A stretch of DNA of 64,000 bases from DASZKW01 sp035552775. GTDB lineage: Bacteria > Actinomycetota > Acidimicrobiia > Acidimicrobiales > Palsa-688. Below, in pieces: positions 33,535 through 42,252 of the stretch (positions are counted from its first letter, which is position 1; each line of letters begins with the position of its first letter). The notes below the pieces were generated by a model. The model saw nothing but the letters and a program-made list of their open reading frames with translations. It was not told the origin of the DNA and ran no database searches. The translations under genes and the position numbers were made by a program. Location: the NCBI GenBank assembly GCA_035552775.1, contig DASZKW010000083.1, positions 1 through 64,000 of the forward strand. Direction: 5' to 3'.

Positions 33535-34308
33535 GTGCGCATAGCCACCTGGAACGTCAACTCGCTCAAGGCGCGCCTGGGCCGGGTCGAGGAGTGGCTC
33601 GCCTACGCGGAGCCCGACGTCGTCTGCTTGCAGGAGACCAAGTTGAGCGACGCCACCTTTCCCCACATGGCCTTCCAATCGCTCGGTTACGAGTCGGCCC
33701 ATCACGGCGCCGGCCAGTGGAACGGGGTCGCACTGCTGTCTCGCGTTGGCCTCGCCGACGTCCAGGCAGGTTTCGCCCCAGGGCTCGAAGCGGACCACGA
33801 CGCCCGCCTCATAAGCGCCACCTGCGGGGGCGTCCGGGTGTCGAGCGTCTACGTGCCCAACGGGCGGAGCGTCGATTCTGAGCACTACCGCTACAAGCTT
33901 TCCTGGCTCGGTCGCCTCCGGGAGCATCTCTCGCTCTCCACCGCCCCCGACAGGGACGTGGCGGTGTGTGGGGATTTCAACATCGCGCCCGACGACAGCG
34001 ACGTCTGGGACCCGGGAGCCTTCGTCGGGTCGACCCATGTCAGTGCCCCTGAGCGGGAGGCCCTGAGCGCCCTGGAGTCGTGGGGCCTGGTGGACGCCTT
34101 CCGCCGGCGGTGGCCTGACGACGGCCTGTACACCTATTGGGACTACCGGGCCGGCGATTTCCATTCCCACCGCGGCATGCGCATCGACTTGTTGCTGCTG
34201 TCCGCCCCGCTCGCCGAAGCCGTGAGCTGGGCCCTGGTGGACCGCAACGCCCGCAAGGGCAAGCAGCCGTCCGATCACGCCCCCGTCTTCGTGGACCTGG
34301 ACAGGTGA
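33535..34308 (+). CDS. xthA: Exodeoxyribonuclease III
   Basis: A 257-residue AP endonuclease/3'-5' exonuclease of the EEP superfamily, active in base excision repair. MRIATWNVNSLKARL supplies the Asn ligand, CLQETKLSD the catalytic Glu, VCGDFNIAPDD the Asp/Asn pair, and SDHAPVFVDL the terminal Asp-His. Length is normal. It starts at GTG, 6 bases after the preceding stop, and its own TGA overlaps the next start (GTGA), so it is mid-operon. Confidence 0.93.
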   Translation: MRIATWNVNSLKARLGRVEEWLAYAEPDVVCLQETKLSDATFPHMAFQSLGYESAHHGAGQWNGVALLSRVGLADVQAGFAPGLEADHDARLISATCGGVRVSSVYVPNGRSVDSEHYRYKLSWLGRLREHLSLSTAPDRDVAVCGDFNIAPDDSDVWDPGAFVGSTHVSAPEREALSALESWGLVDAFRRRWPDDGLYTYWDYRAGDFHSHRGMRIDLLLLSAPLAEAVSWALVDRNARKGKQPSDHAPVFVDLDR

Positions 34309-35051
34309 GCGCGCCGGGCGCCGGGAGCGAGCCGCCATCGGTCACTGAGATGGAGGCGCCGCTCAGCGCCGACGGGTTGCGCGCAAACCTGGCCGCCCTC
34401 CACGCCGAGCAGCCCGGTCCCCGCCAGGCGGCGACGCGGCGGATCGGCGCCGCCACCCGCCTCCTGATCGAGCGCCTGGTCGCCACCTCGGCGCCACCCG
34501 AGCGGCTCGAACGCATGGCGGAGCGCCTCGAAGCGCTGGCCGGCGAGCTCGACGGCTACGAGCGGCGCCGGCTATACGAGGGTTTCGCGGAGTCGTCGGT
34601 AGCCGGCCGGTCCAGCGCCTTTTTCGACTGGTCCCCGATGCTCGGGCAGGCCAACCCGCTGGCTCCCCCGATCGCCGTGCGGGTCGAAGGCGATGCCGTC
34701 GTCGGCGACGTGCGCTTCGGAAGCGCTTACGAGGGGCCGCCGGGCTGCGTCCACGGCGGTTACCTGGCGGCAGCCTTCGACGACGTGCTCGGCCTGGCTC
34801 AAGCCGTCGGTGGCCGCCCGGCCATGACCGCCACGTTGGAGATCCGCTACCGCTCGCCGACGCCGTTGCACGCTGCGCTGCGCTTCGAGGCCCGCGTCGT
34901 CGAGCGCAGCGGGCGCAAGCTGACAGTTGTGGGCACTTGCTCGGCAACCGATTCGGTCACCGCCGAGGCCAAGGCGCTGTTCATCCAGGTGACCCCGGAG
35001 CGATTCCGCTCGCTCCTCGCGGAACGGGAGCGGCGCCAGGCGGGAGGCTGA
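34305..35051 (+). CDS. PaaI-like hotdog-fold thioesterase
   Basis: A 248-residue protein. The C-terminal ~140 residues are a hotdog domain: GPPGCVHGGYLAAAFDDVLG is the family's active-site helix, and RYRSPTPLHAALRFEARVVER the following strands. The N-terminal ~90 residues are helical and of unknown role. Such enzymes hydrolyse acyl-CoA thioesters. The GTG at 34305 overlaps the xthA stop; an ATG at 34350 would shorten the protein by 15 residues. Substrate is unknown. Confidence 0.8.
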   Translation: MSAPGAGSEPPSVTEMEAPLSADGLRANLAALHAEQPGPRQAATRRIGAATRLLIERLVATSAPPERLERMAERLEALAGELDGYERRRLYEGFAESSVAGRSSAFFDWSPMLGQANPLAPPIAVRVEGDAVVGDVRFGSAYEGPPGCVHGGYLAAAFDDVLGLAQAVGGRPAMTATLEIRYRSPTPLHAALRFEARVVERSGRKLTVVGTCSATDSVTAEAKALFIQVTPERFRSLLAERERRQAGG

Positions 35052-35121
35052 ACGCCCGAACAGCTAGCCGAGCCGGCGCAGCAGCCGCCCGGCCACCAGC
35101 TAGCCGGGCCGCAGGCGGGTA

Positions 35122-35577
35122 TCAGCGCTGGCGGGCGCTGAAGCCGGCCAGCGCCGGCAGGGTCACCGTCGGCTGGCGAATGACTGGTGCGACGGGCCAC
35201 TGGGGGAAGACGTCGTCGGATCCGAGCTCCCACGGCAGGGGAAGCGAGGCCGAGCCCGAACCGATCCTCGGCCGGGGCCGGCGGGGCACGCCGCTCGACG
35301 CACTGCCTCCCCGCCCGGGGTACACGATGAGCCCGGTGACCGGATCGGGTACCGCGTCGAGGGAGGCCCTGACCGGGGTGAGCAAGCGGAACGCCTCCCA
35401 GGCGGCCTCGTCCTCGAAAGACACCTCGAGCACGACGCCCCACGCGTGGCGGTGCCAGGACCAATCGACGGCACCGGAACTGAGGGCCGATTCGATGAGG
35501 GTGTCTCCGTAGGCCTCGGCCCACAGGGAAGCCGACGACGAACCGTCGAACACCTCGATCGAATACCAGAAGGGCAC
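35122..35577 (-). CDS. Conserved hypothetical protein (151 aa)
   Basis: A 151-residue protein. Its core (WYSIEVFDGSSSASLWAEAY, later GVVLEVSFEDEAAWEAFRLL and AVPDPVTGLIVYPGRGG) resembles a recurrent actinobacterial family without known function. The alternating beta-alpha-beta pattern of residues 1-85 looks like a dimeric ferredoxin-like (ACT/ABM-type) fold. The C-terminal part is Pro/Ser/Gly-rich and probably disordered. The GTG at 35577 follows TATGCT with a 6-base gap. It lies between the thioesterase (convergent) and uvrD2 (upstream, same strand). Confidence 0.65.
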   Translation of the reverse strand: MPFWYSIEVFDGSSSASLWAEAYGDTLIESALSSGAVDWSWHRHAWGVVLEVSFEDEAAWEAFRLLTPVRASLDAVPDPVTGLIVYPGRGGSASSGVPRRPRPRIGSGSASLPLPWELGSDDVFPQWPVAPVIRQPTVTLPALAGFSARQR

Positions 35578-35583
35578 CCCGCG

Positions 35584-35589
35584 AGCATA
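35584..35589 (-). promoter_or_regulatory. Putative -10 box (TATGCT) of the 151-residue hypothetical gene
   Basis: On the minus strand TATGCT lies 6 bases before the GTG start at 35577. Confidence 0.45.
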
Positions 35590-35618
35590 GCGCCCGACGG
35601 ACCGGCGCCCAAGAAGTC

Positions 35619-37748
35619 TTACGCCGTTTCCCTATGCCCGTCGACCAGGGCCAGCAGGCTGGGCCCGAAGCGGGCCACCTTGACCGGGCCGAGGCCGGGT
35701 ACCGCCAAGAGCTGATCGTCGGTGCACGGCCGCAGGGAGGCCAGGGCGTGCAGGGTCCGGTCGTGGAGCAGCACGTGGGCGGGGACCCCCGCGGCGCGTG
35801 CCCGCTCGGCGCGCCACGTCCGGAGCTCCTCGACGAGCAACGGGTCCGGGTCCGACAAGGCGGCCCCCCGTCGAAGTTTGGCGGGCCCGCTCCGTCCTTC
35901 CGCCAGGCGCCGGCGCTGTTCTGACAGGCGGAGACGCCAGGCTTCGGCGTCGAGCGCCTGACCTTGCCCGCTCGGGGCCTCCGCCGCGCCCGCCGGTTTC
36001 CCGGCGATGGCGGCCAGCCATTGGGAGGGCTCCCGGCGCACGGCGTGGCCGCCGAAGCTGCGGGTCTCGGCCCACGAGCAGCGAAGCTCGCGCTCGGCAC
36101 GGGTCAGGGCCACGTAGAGCAGGCGACGCTCCTCGTCCTCGGCCCCAGGCCCGGTGGCACGCCCGAGGGGTACGAGTCCCTGCTCGAGACCGCACACCCA
36201 CACGGCGGGCCATTCGAGTCCCTTGGCGCGGTGAAAGCTGCAGATCGTCACCGCGTCGCCAGCGTCGCCGGCTCGGTCATCTCCCGCTGCAGCAGGCAGC
36301 CAGGCGGTGAAGGCAGCGACAGTTGGCGCCGGATCCATTTGCTCATACTCATGAGCCAACGCCGCGAGGGCGCCGAGCGCGGTGCGGTCGGCCTCCGCAT
36401 CCACGGCTCCGTTTCCCCCGCCGGCCGGAGGCGGTGCCTCGTCACCGCGTGCCAGGCGATCGAGGTCGCCGAGGAGAAGGGGGAAGGGCAGCTGGGCACG
36501 GCCGCGCAGGTCGTCGAGGGCTGCGCGCACGGCCGGCTCATCGAGCAGCGCGGCGCCGCCTGGTACGCGATGGGGGATGCCGGCGGCGCGCAGTGCCTGG
36601 CGCAAGGCGACGACCTGGGCGTTGGTACGGACCAGCACAGCGAGATGTGACCAGGCCAAGCCCGTCGCACGGGCCTGGCGCAGCTGGCCGGCCACACCGT
36701 GGGCCTCGGCTGCCTCGCTGGGGTAGGCCCGTACCTGCGCTGGGGGGCCGTCGGGCCGTGACGAGCGCAACGACGCGCCCGCCGCGCCGAGGACCGATGC
36801 GGCGGCGGCGACCACCTGGGGTGTGCAGCGGTGGTTGTCATCGAGGCGCACGACCTCCGCTTCGGGCCAGCGATCGCCGAAGCGCACGAGTAGATCGGCG
36901 TCCGCCCCGTTCCAGCCGTAAATGGCCTGGTTGGGGTCGCCGACCGCGCAGAGATCGTCCCGGGGCCCCAGCCACGCCAACAGCACGCGGTACTGCAACG
37001 GGTTGAGATCCTGAAACTCGTCTACGAAAAAATGGCGCCACCGCCACCGTTGCGCCCCCGCGAAGCTGGCGTCACCTTCGAGGGCGTCGACGCAGCGGGC
37101 GAGGAGGTCGTCGAAGTCGAGTAGGCCGCGACGGGTCTTCTCGTGCTCGTAGCGCTCGTAGAGCGCAGCTATGTCGGCTGCGGGCGCCGGCAGGGCCCGC
37201 CCGCCCGCCGCGGCTTCGAAGCCCGCAGGTGCCACGAGACGGGACTTGGCCCATTCGATCTGTCCGGCTAGAGCAGCAATGTCCACGCCGGCGAGGGCGG
37301 GGCGACGGGCGGCCAGCGGTGCTAAAAGGCGCCCCTTGCGGTCGAGGAGGGTCAGAGGCCGTCTCCCCGTGTCGCGCCACCACTGGCGTAGCTGGGCGGC
37401 GGCCACGGCGTGGAAGGTGCCTGCCGTTACCCGGTCCCGCAGGCCCAGGCCCGACAGCCGGGCACCCAGCTCGCCGGCCGCTTTGCGGCTGAATGTCAGC
37501 GCCAGCACGTGGCCGCTCTGCGCCGACCCGGTCAGGACCCGGTAGGCGATGCGGCGGGTGACCACCCTGGTCTTGCCCGCCCCCGCCCCGGCCAGCACGC
37601 ACAGCGTCGCCGTCTCGGTCTCCACCGCCCGCCGCTGGGCAGCGGTCAGATCGGCGAGCAGGGCTGCCGCCGCTCGGGGGGTGTCGGGCACCACCGACCC
37701 GGGAGGGGAAGGTGGGCGGGTGGTCGTGGCAGGCACCCCGTCGACCAT
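35619..37748 (-). CDS. uvrD2: Superfamily 1 DNA helicase with HRDC domain (UvrD2-like)
   Basis: A 709-residue SF1A helicase. Motif I is LAGAGAGKTRVV, motif II FVDEFQDLNPLQY, motif III AVGDPNQAIYGWNGAD, motif V SFHRAKGLEWPAVWVCGLEQ and motif VI LLYVALTRAERELRCSW. The C-terminal ~70 residues are an HRDC domain (DRTLHALASLRPCTDDQLL), the layout of mycobacterial UvrD2. The four-cysteine zinc module that mycobacterial UvrD2 carries before HRDC is not visible. The ATG at 37748 begins a short Pro/Thr-rich leader before the helicase core; the longer open frame upstream is not coding. Confidence 0.88.
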   Translation of the reverse strand: MVDGVPATTTRPPSPPGSVVPDTPRAAAALLADLTAAQRRAVETETATLCVLAGAGAGKTRVVTRRIAYRVLTGSAQSGHVLALTFSRKAAGELGARLSGLGLRDRVTAGTFHAVAAAQLRQWWRDTGRRPLTLLDRKGRLLAPLAARRPALAGVDIAALAGQIEWAKSRLVAPAGFEAAAGGRALPAPAADIAALYERYEHEKTRRGLLDFDDLLARCVDALEGDASFAGAQRWRWRHFFVDEFQDLNPLQYRVLLAWLGPRDDLCAVGDPNQAIYGWNGADADLLVRFGDRWPEAEVVRLDDNHRCTPQVVAAAASVLGAAGASLRSSRPDGPPAQVRAYPSEAAEAHGVAGQLRQARATGLAWSHLAVLVRTNAQVVALRQALRAAGIPHRVPGGAALLDEPAVRAALDDLRGRAQLPFPLLLGDLDRLARGDEAPPPAGGGNGAVDAEADRTALGALAALAHEYEQMDPAPTVAAFTAWLPAAAGDDRAGDAGDAVTICSFHRAKGLEWPAVWVCGLEQGLVPLGRATGPGAEDEERRLLYVALTRAERELRCSWAETRSFGGHAVRREPSQWLAAIAGKPAGAAEAPSGQGQALDAEAWRLRLSEQRRRLAEGRSGPAKLRRGAALSDPDPLLVEELRTWRAERARAAGVPAHVLLHDRTLHALASLRPCTDDQLLAVPGLGPVKVARFGPSLLALVDGHRETA

Positions 37749-37921
37749 AAGGACGGGGTGTGACCGATTGGTGGATGCTGGCTCCGGCCTTGTTCTACTA
37801 GGCGGCGATGCGGGCGTTATCCCCACGCACCCGGCGCGGACGTGCTCGGTTTCCCCCCGGTACTGGAGGGCGCGCGCCAGGAGTGGGACACCCGCCGCTC
37901 CCGATGCCGGCGTCGCAGACG

Positions 37922-38503
37922 CTAGGGCGGTGGCCAGAGGCGCGAGGGTGCATCGCCGGCGCCGGCCTCCAGGGTGGCATCGCGGCCGCGCAACCTGAAC
38001 GGGATGGCGGCTAGATGGTGCCAGCCGTCGCTGTCGGGGGCCGTCTCGACCAGCGTGGCTCCTGTATTGACCCAGCGCCGGATGTGCCGGGTGTCGCGCT
38101 CGATCAGGACCATCTCGGCCACCCCGACCCGACCGTAGAAGCCCAGCTTCTTCAAGCTGTCGTCGTTCGGCGAGCGGATCTCGACCACCAGCTCGCCCCG
38201 CCCTTCCACGGCCCGCGAGCTGCCGTGCTCGGAGCGGAACAGCACCAGGTCGGGGACGCGAAAGTCGCTCCAATCGGCCACCTCGGGGTCCGTCAGACCC
38301 ACCTCGTAGCGGATCTCGAGACCGGCGGCGGCAGCATGTGGCGCCATGGCGACGAGAAGCCTGGCCCCAATGCCTTGGTGGTCGTTGCTCGATGGCGGGA
38401 CCATGTGGTACCCGCCCTCCCAAACTTCGTCGCGCTTGTCGAGGCCGAGGGCGTGACGCTCGGCGAGCATGTCGGCGGGCATGTGAACCACCACGGAGGT
38501 CAC
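37922..38503 (-). CDS. Uma2-family (DUF820) restriction-endonuclease-fold protein
   Basis: A 193-residue Uma2 protein. YHMVPPSSNDHQGIGARLL is the N-terminal helix region; DFRVPDLVLFR and GRGELVVEIRSPNDDSLKKL give the PD...(E)x(S/K)-type active site of this nuclease-fold family. Function in bacteria is unknown; the family is abundant in cyanobacteria and scattered in actinobacteria, where it often looks mobile. The GTG at 38503 follows TACACT with a 7-base gap, and a strong inverted repeat lies in the -35 region. The 173 bases between it and uvrD2 hold nothing recognisable. Confidence 0.8.
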   Translation of the reverse strand: MTSVVVHMPADMLAERHALGLDKRDEVWEGGYHMVPPSSNDHQGIGARLLVAMAPHAAAAGLEIRYEVGLTDPEVADWSDFRVPDLVLFRSEHGSSRAVEGRGELVVEIRSPNDDSLKKLGFYGRVGVAEMVLIERDTRHIRRWVNTGATLVETAPDSDGWHHLAAIPFRLRGRDATLEAGAGDAPSRLWPPP

Positions 38504-38510
38504 GCCGGCA

Positions 38511-38542
38511 AGTGTACGCGGGGGTAAGACCGAAATCCCCCG
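38511..38542 (-). promoter_or_regulatory. Putative promoter of the Uma2 gene with overlapping inverted repeat
   Basis: On the minus strand TACACT (38511-38516) lies 7 bases before the GTG start. The inverted repeat CGGGGG-N12-CCCCCG (38519-38542) covers the region where a -35 element would be, so it could be an operator. Confidence 0.45.
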
Positions 38543-38644
38543 GTCTCCATGCTCGCGGGCGGCCCGCGCCCATCAACTGTTGTGACACTTACCGTCCGCT
38601 GAGACAGAATCACCCACTCAGGCCAACACTTCGCCACCCTCCCG

Positions 38645-39406
38645 ATGCCCCTCACCACCTTCGCCGGCGGTCGCCTCTTCGGCGTCCGTCACGGCCACGA
38701 CCGCCCTTGGGTGCTCGCCCTGCACGGTTGGCAGCGCTCCCACGGCGACTTCGCGTCCGTGCTCGAGAGCCTCGACGCGGTGGCCCTCGACCTGCCCGGC
38801 TTCGGCGCCGCCCCCGAACCGCCGGCGGGGTGGTCGCCGGCCGATTACGCCAACTGGGTGGCGCCGGTGCTCGACGAACTGGCCGAGCGGCCGGTTGTGC
38901 TCGGACACTCCTTCGGCGGACGGGTCGCCGTGCACCTGGCGGCCACCCACGGCGCCCGGGTGGGGGCCGTGGTGTTGACCGGCGTGCCGCTGGTGCATGC
39001 TCCCGGTACCAGGCGGCGCCGGCCGCCGATCCCGTTCCGGGTGGGCAGGACCCTGCGAAGGGCACACCTGGTGAGCGACAGCGCCATGGAGGCCCTGCGG
39101 CAACGGTACGGGTCGGCCGACTACCGCAACGCCCGGGGGGTCATGCGCCAGGTGCTGGTCAAGGCGGTCGGTGAGGACGGGGGCTACGGAGAGCTCCTCG
39201 CCGCCTACCCTGGGCCCATCGAGCTGGTCTGGGGCGCCGACGATACCGCCGCCCCCGTCGCCGGGGCGGAGACCGCCCTCGGGTTCTGCCGGCAGGGTCG
39301 GCTCTGCGTCGTCACCGGCGTCGACCACTTCACGCCGCGCCATGCCGTCGCCGAGCTGCGCGCCGCCCTCGAGCGCCACCGACCCGAGTCGAGCCCCGCC
39401 AAGTGA
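38645..39406 (+). CDS. Alpha/beta hydrolase
   Basis: A 253-residue alpha/beta-hydrolase-fold enzyme. The oxyanion segment is LALHGWQRSHGDF and the nucleophile elbow is VVLGHSFGGRV with Ser89. LVWGADDTAAPV supplies the acid and GVDHFTPRHA the catalytic His. The substrate is unknown. Its stop overlaps the start of the membrane Mur-ligase gene as GTGA, so it is the first gene of a run of closely spaced genes (hydrolase, Mur ligase, Ddl-like, PH-domain, LhgO), which hints at an envelope-related substrate. Confidence 0.82.
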   Translation: MPLTTFAGGRLFGVRHGHDRPWVLALHGWQRSHGDFASVLESLDAVALDLPGFGAAPEPPAGWSPADYANWVAPVLDELAERPVVLGHSFGGRVAVHLAATHGARVGAVVLTGVPLVHAPGTRRRRPPIPFRVGRTLRRAHLVSDSAMEALRQRYGSADYRNARGVMRQVLVKAVGEDGGYGELLAAYPGPIELVWGADDTAAPVAGAETALGFCRQGRLCVVTGVDHFTPRHAVAELRAALERHRPESSPAK

Positions 39407-41031
39407 ACAGCGGGGCCGTCGAGGTCGCGACCCTCGTCGTCGGACTTGCCGCCGCCGCCGTCGCGTCACTCCGCTGGTTGCGGGTGGCCCAGCGCGAGCA
39501 CTACCTGGCCTCGTCGACCAGCCGCTTCGCCGCCCGCTGGTGGCTCGCGGGCGCCGGCCGCCACGCGCGGTCGGACCGCATTTTCTTGCTGAATAGCACG
39601 CTCGCCGCCCTCGCCGTCGCCGGGCTCGCCGCAGGTGCGGTGGTCACCCCGGTGGCAGTCGTCGCTGCGGCGATCGCCGCGGCAGCCCCGGTCGGCCTGT
39701 CGCTTCGGGGACGGACCAGTCCGCTCGTGTGGACGCCGAGGCTGCGCACCCTCGCGGCGACCACCGCCGTCATCGCCGGGGCGGTCATCGGAGCGTCGGC
39801 GACGGGGGGCCTGCGCCCCGCCGCCGTGGTCGCCTGCGCGGTGGCCCTCGGACTACCGGTGGTCATCGACGCCGCCCTGGTGGCCACGACCCCGTTGGAG
39901 CGGCGGCGCCTGGCGCCGTTCCTCCGCCAGGCGAGCGTCCGCCTGGCCTCGGTACACCCCACCGTCGTCGCCATAACCGGCTCCTACGGCAAGACCTCGA
40001 CCAAGGGCTACGTCGCCCACCTTCTAGCCGGCACCCATTCGGTGGTGCCCACGCCGCGCAGCTTCAACAACCGGGCAGGTTTGGCCACCGCCGTCAACGA
40101 GCACCTCGCCCCGGGCACCGACATCTTCGTAGCCGAGATGGGCACATACGGCCCGGGGGAAATCTCCGAGCTGTGCGCGATGGTGCCCCCCGATATCGCC
40201 GTGATCACCGCCGTCGGCCCCGTACACCTGGAACGCATGGGTACCGTCGAGCGCATCGCCGAGGCCAAGGCCGAGATCCTCGAGCGTGCGCCTGTCGCCG
40301 TGCTCAACGTGGACAATCCCCTGCTCGCCGCCCTCGCCGACCGTGCCCAGGTCGAGGGCAAGAAGGTGTGGCGCTGCGGCACGACGTCCGAGCGCCTGGA
40401 CGTACGGGTAGATCTTGCCGCTTCCGGCCTGGTCGTCACCCTCGGCGCCGGCGATCAAGAGACCTTCGTGGCCAGCGAGGGGACGGGGCCGAAACCCCTC
40501 GCCGGCGGGGGCACGGCCGCCGTGGCCATCAGCGCGGCGCCCACCAACGTCGCTTGCGCCGTCGCCGTGGCGCTCGAGCTCGGCGTGCCCGTGCCCACCG
40601 TCGTCGCCCGCCTCCGCGACCTGCCTGTCGCCGAGCACCGCCAGGCGGTGATCCGGGGCGGCAACGGCCAGATCGTCATCGACGACACCTACAACGCCAA
40701 CCCGGCCGGCGCCGCCGCCGCTCTGCGCCTGCTGGCGCGCCAGGGCGAACCGGGCGGCCGGCGGGTCGTGGTGACGCCGGGAATGGTGGAGTTGGGCGCC
40801 CGCCAGTACGAGGAGAACGCCGCGTTCGCACGAGCGGGCGGCGAGATCGCCAGCCACCTGGTGGTCGTCGGCGCCACCAACGCCGCCGCCCTGCTGGCCG
40901 GCGCGGCGGGCAGTTCCATCAGCGTCGTGCGGACCCGTCATCGCGGTGAGGCGGTGGCATGGGTGACCGCCAACACCGGGCCCGGTGACGCCGTGCTGTA
41001 CGAGAACGACCTGCCCGATCACTTCCCCTGA
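39403..41031 (+). CDS. Mur ligase family protein (MurF-like) with N-terminal membrane domain
   Basis: A 542-residue protein. The first ~170 residues contain several hydrophobic helices (about 8-25, 65-95 and 115-165). The rest is a Mur-type amide ligase: P-loop ITGSYGKTSTKGY (about 189-201), SFNNRAGLATAVNEHL, the carbamylated-Lys region AEAKAEIL and DDTYNANPAGAAAALRLL as in MurF. MurF is normally soluble, so this is a membrane-tethered paralogue. With the downstream Ddl-like gene it could add a D-amino-acid dipeptide to a membrane-bound precursor, or act in another amide-ligation pathway. Confidence 0.8.
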   Translation: MNSGAVEVATLVVGLAAAAVASLRWLRVAQREHYLASSTSRFAARWWLAGAGRHARSDRIFLLNSTLAALAVAGLAAGAVVTPVAVVAAAIAAAAPVGLSLRGRTSPLVWTPRLRTLAATTAVIAGAVIGASATGGLRPAAVVACAVALGLPVVIDAALVATTPLERRRLAPFLRQASVRLASVHPTVVAITGSYGKTSTKGYVAHLLAGTHSVVPTPRSFNNRAGLATAVNEHLAPGTDIFVAEMGTYGPGEISELCAMVPPDIAVITAVGPVHLERMGTVERIAEAKAEILERAPVAVLNVDNPLLAALADRAQVEGKKVWRCGTTSERLDVRVDLAASGLVVTLGAGDQETFVASEGTGPKPLAGGGTAAVAISAAPTNVACAVAVALELGVPVPTVVARLRDLPVAEHRQAVIRGGNGQIVIDDTYNANPAGAAAALRLLARQGEPGGRRVVVTPGMVELGARQYEENAAFARAGGEIASHLVVVGATNAAALLAGAAGSSISVVRTRHRGEAVAWVTANTGPGDAVLYENDLPDHFP

Positions 41032-41116
41032 GCGACCGGATGACCGCCCCCGTGGGATGATCGGCATCCTCACACCGAGCAGAGCGACGCATCACGCCAG
41101 CATCAGGCAAGCAGAC

Positions 41117-41123
41117 AAAGGAG
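41117..41123 (+). promoter_or_regulatory. Shine-Dalgarno sequence that fixes the Ddl-like start
   Basis: AAAGGAG is 7 bases from the ATG at 41131 but only 1 base from the in-frame ATG at 41125. Spacing therefore selects 41131. Confidence 0.7.
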
Positions 41124-41130
41124 CATGGAG

Positions 41131-42249
41131 ATGAGCACGCCCGGCGTCCTCTTCGGGGGGCCGTCGCCCGAGCACGACGTCAGTGTCCTGACCGGGCTGC
41201 AGGCAGCTCGGGCCCTCACGACAGCCGGTCACCCGGTGGCGGCCATCTACTGGGCCAAATCCGGCGAGTTCTGGGCCGTGGAACCGGGGGCCGAGGCGGA
41301 GGCCTTCGTCGACGGCGTACCCAAGGGGGCGACGCCGCTCCGGCTGGTCGCCGCGCCGGGCGGGGGGTTCGTCGCCGGGAAAGGCGGCCTGCTCGGTAAG
41401 GAGAAGGCGCTCGATCTGTCCGCTGTCGTCAACTGCTGCCACGGAGGGCCGGGCGAGGACGGCACCTTGCAGGGGGCGCTCGACGCCGCCGGCGTGGCCT
41501 ACACCGGGCCGGCCGTCGCCGGCGCCGCACTCGGGATGGACAAGCTGGCGTTCGGGGCGACCGCCGCCGCCGCCGGCCTCCCGTCGCTTCCCCGAGCCCT
41601 GGTGCTACCGGGCATGTCGCCCCCGGCGTTCGAAGGGCCCTTCATCCTAAAGCCCCGCTTCGGCGGATCGTCGATCGGCATAGAGGTCTGGGAACGCTGG
41701 TCCGATGCGGTCGCCCGGGTCGCCGCCGGCGGGGTTCACTGGCGCCGGGGGGCGGTGGCCGAGCCCTACCGGGCCGCCGCCTACGACATCAACGTCGCCG
41801 TGCGGGTCTGGCCGGAACTGCAGCTGTCCCTGCTGGAAAGACCGCTGAGGTCCCCGGGCGCCGCCGAGATCCTCGGCTACCGCGACAAGTACCTGGGGGG
41901 GGAGGGGATGGTGAGCGCGCCGCGCCAACTGCCCGCCGTCCTCGCCGAGGATGTGGAGAAAGGCCTACGTGACGCGGCTGGTGCGATCGCCGCGGCCGCC
42001 CAGGTACGCGGCGTGGCGAGGATCGACTTTCTGGTTGAGGACGCTCACTGGTGGGTCAACGAGATCAACACCATCCCCGGGTCCCTCGCCCGGTACCTGT
42101 GGGTCGGAGACGCCGCCGTTTCTTTCCCCACCCTGCTCACCGACATGATCACCGAGGCGGCGCGGCGTCCCTCGGCGCGCTGGGACGCCAGTGGGGCCGA
42201 CGGGCTGGCGCTGCGCTCCGCGTCGTCGATCGCGAGCAAACTCGGCTGA
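41131..42249 (+). CDS. D-alanine--D-alanine ligase family ATP-grasp enzyme
   Basis: A 372-residue ATP-grasp ligase. GVLFGGPSPEHDVSVLTGLQ matches the N-terminal Ddl signature with the D-Ala1-binding Glu. FILKPRFGGSSIGIEVWE is the ATP-binding segment, and VARIDFLVED...WWVNEINTIPG the metal-binding C-terminal region. It would join two D-alanines, or a related pair, for peptidoglycan. It follows the membrane MurF-like gene by 99 bases. The last ~30 residues are unlike the family and probably disordered. Whether another, housekeeping ddl exists elsewhere cannot be seen. Confidence 0.86.
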   Translation: MSTPGVLFGGPSPEHDVSVLTGLQAARALTTAGHPVAAIYWAKSGEFWAVEPGAEAEAFVDGVPKGATPLRLVAAPGGGFVAGKGGLLGKEKALDLSAVVNCCHGGPGEDGTLQGALDAAGVAYTGPAVAGAALGMDKLAFGATAAAAGLPSLPRALVLPGMSPPAFEGPFILKPRFGGSSIGIEVWERWSDAVARVAAGGVHWRRGAVAEPYRAAAYDINVAVRVWPELQLSLLERPLRSPGAAEILGYRDKYLGGEGMVSAPRQLPAVLAEDVEKGLRDAAGAIAAAAQVRGVARIDFLVEDAHWWVNEINTIPGSLARYLWVGDAAVSFPTLLTDMITEAARRPSARWDASGADGLALRSASSIASKLG

Positions 42250-42252
42250 ACG

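Noticed and set aside
37749..38588. An N-terminal extension of 280 residues to uvrD2
   Set aside because: The frame is open only because of base composition; the sequence is Arg/Gly-rich and antisense or out of frame to the Uma2 gene. The family-like sequence starts after the ATG at 37748.
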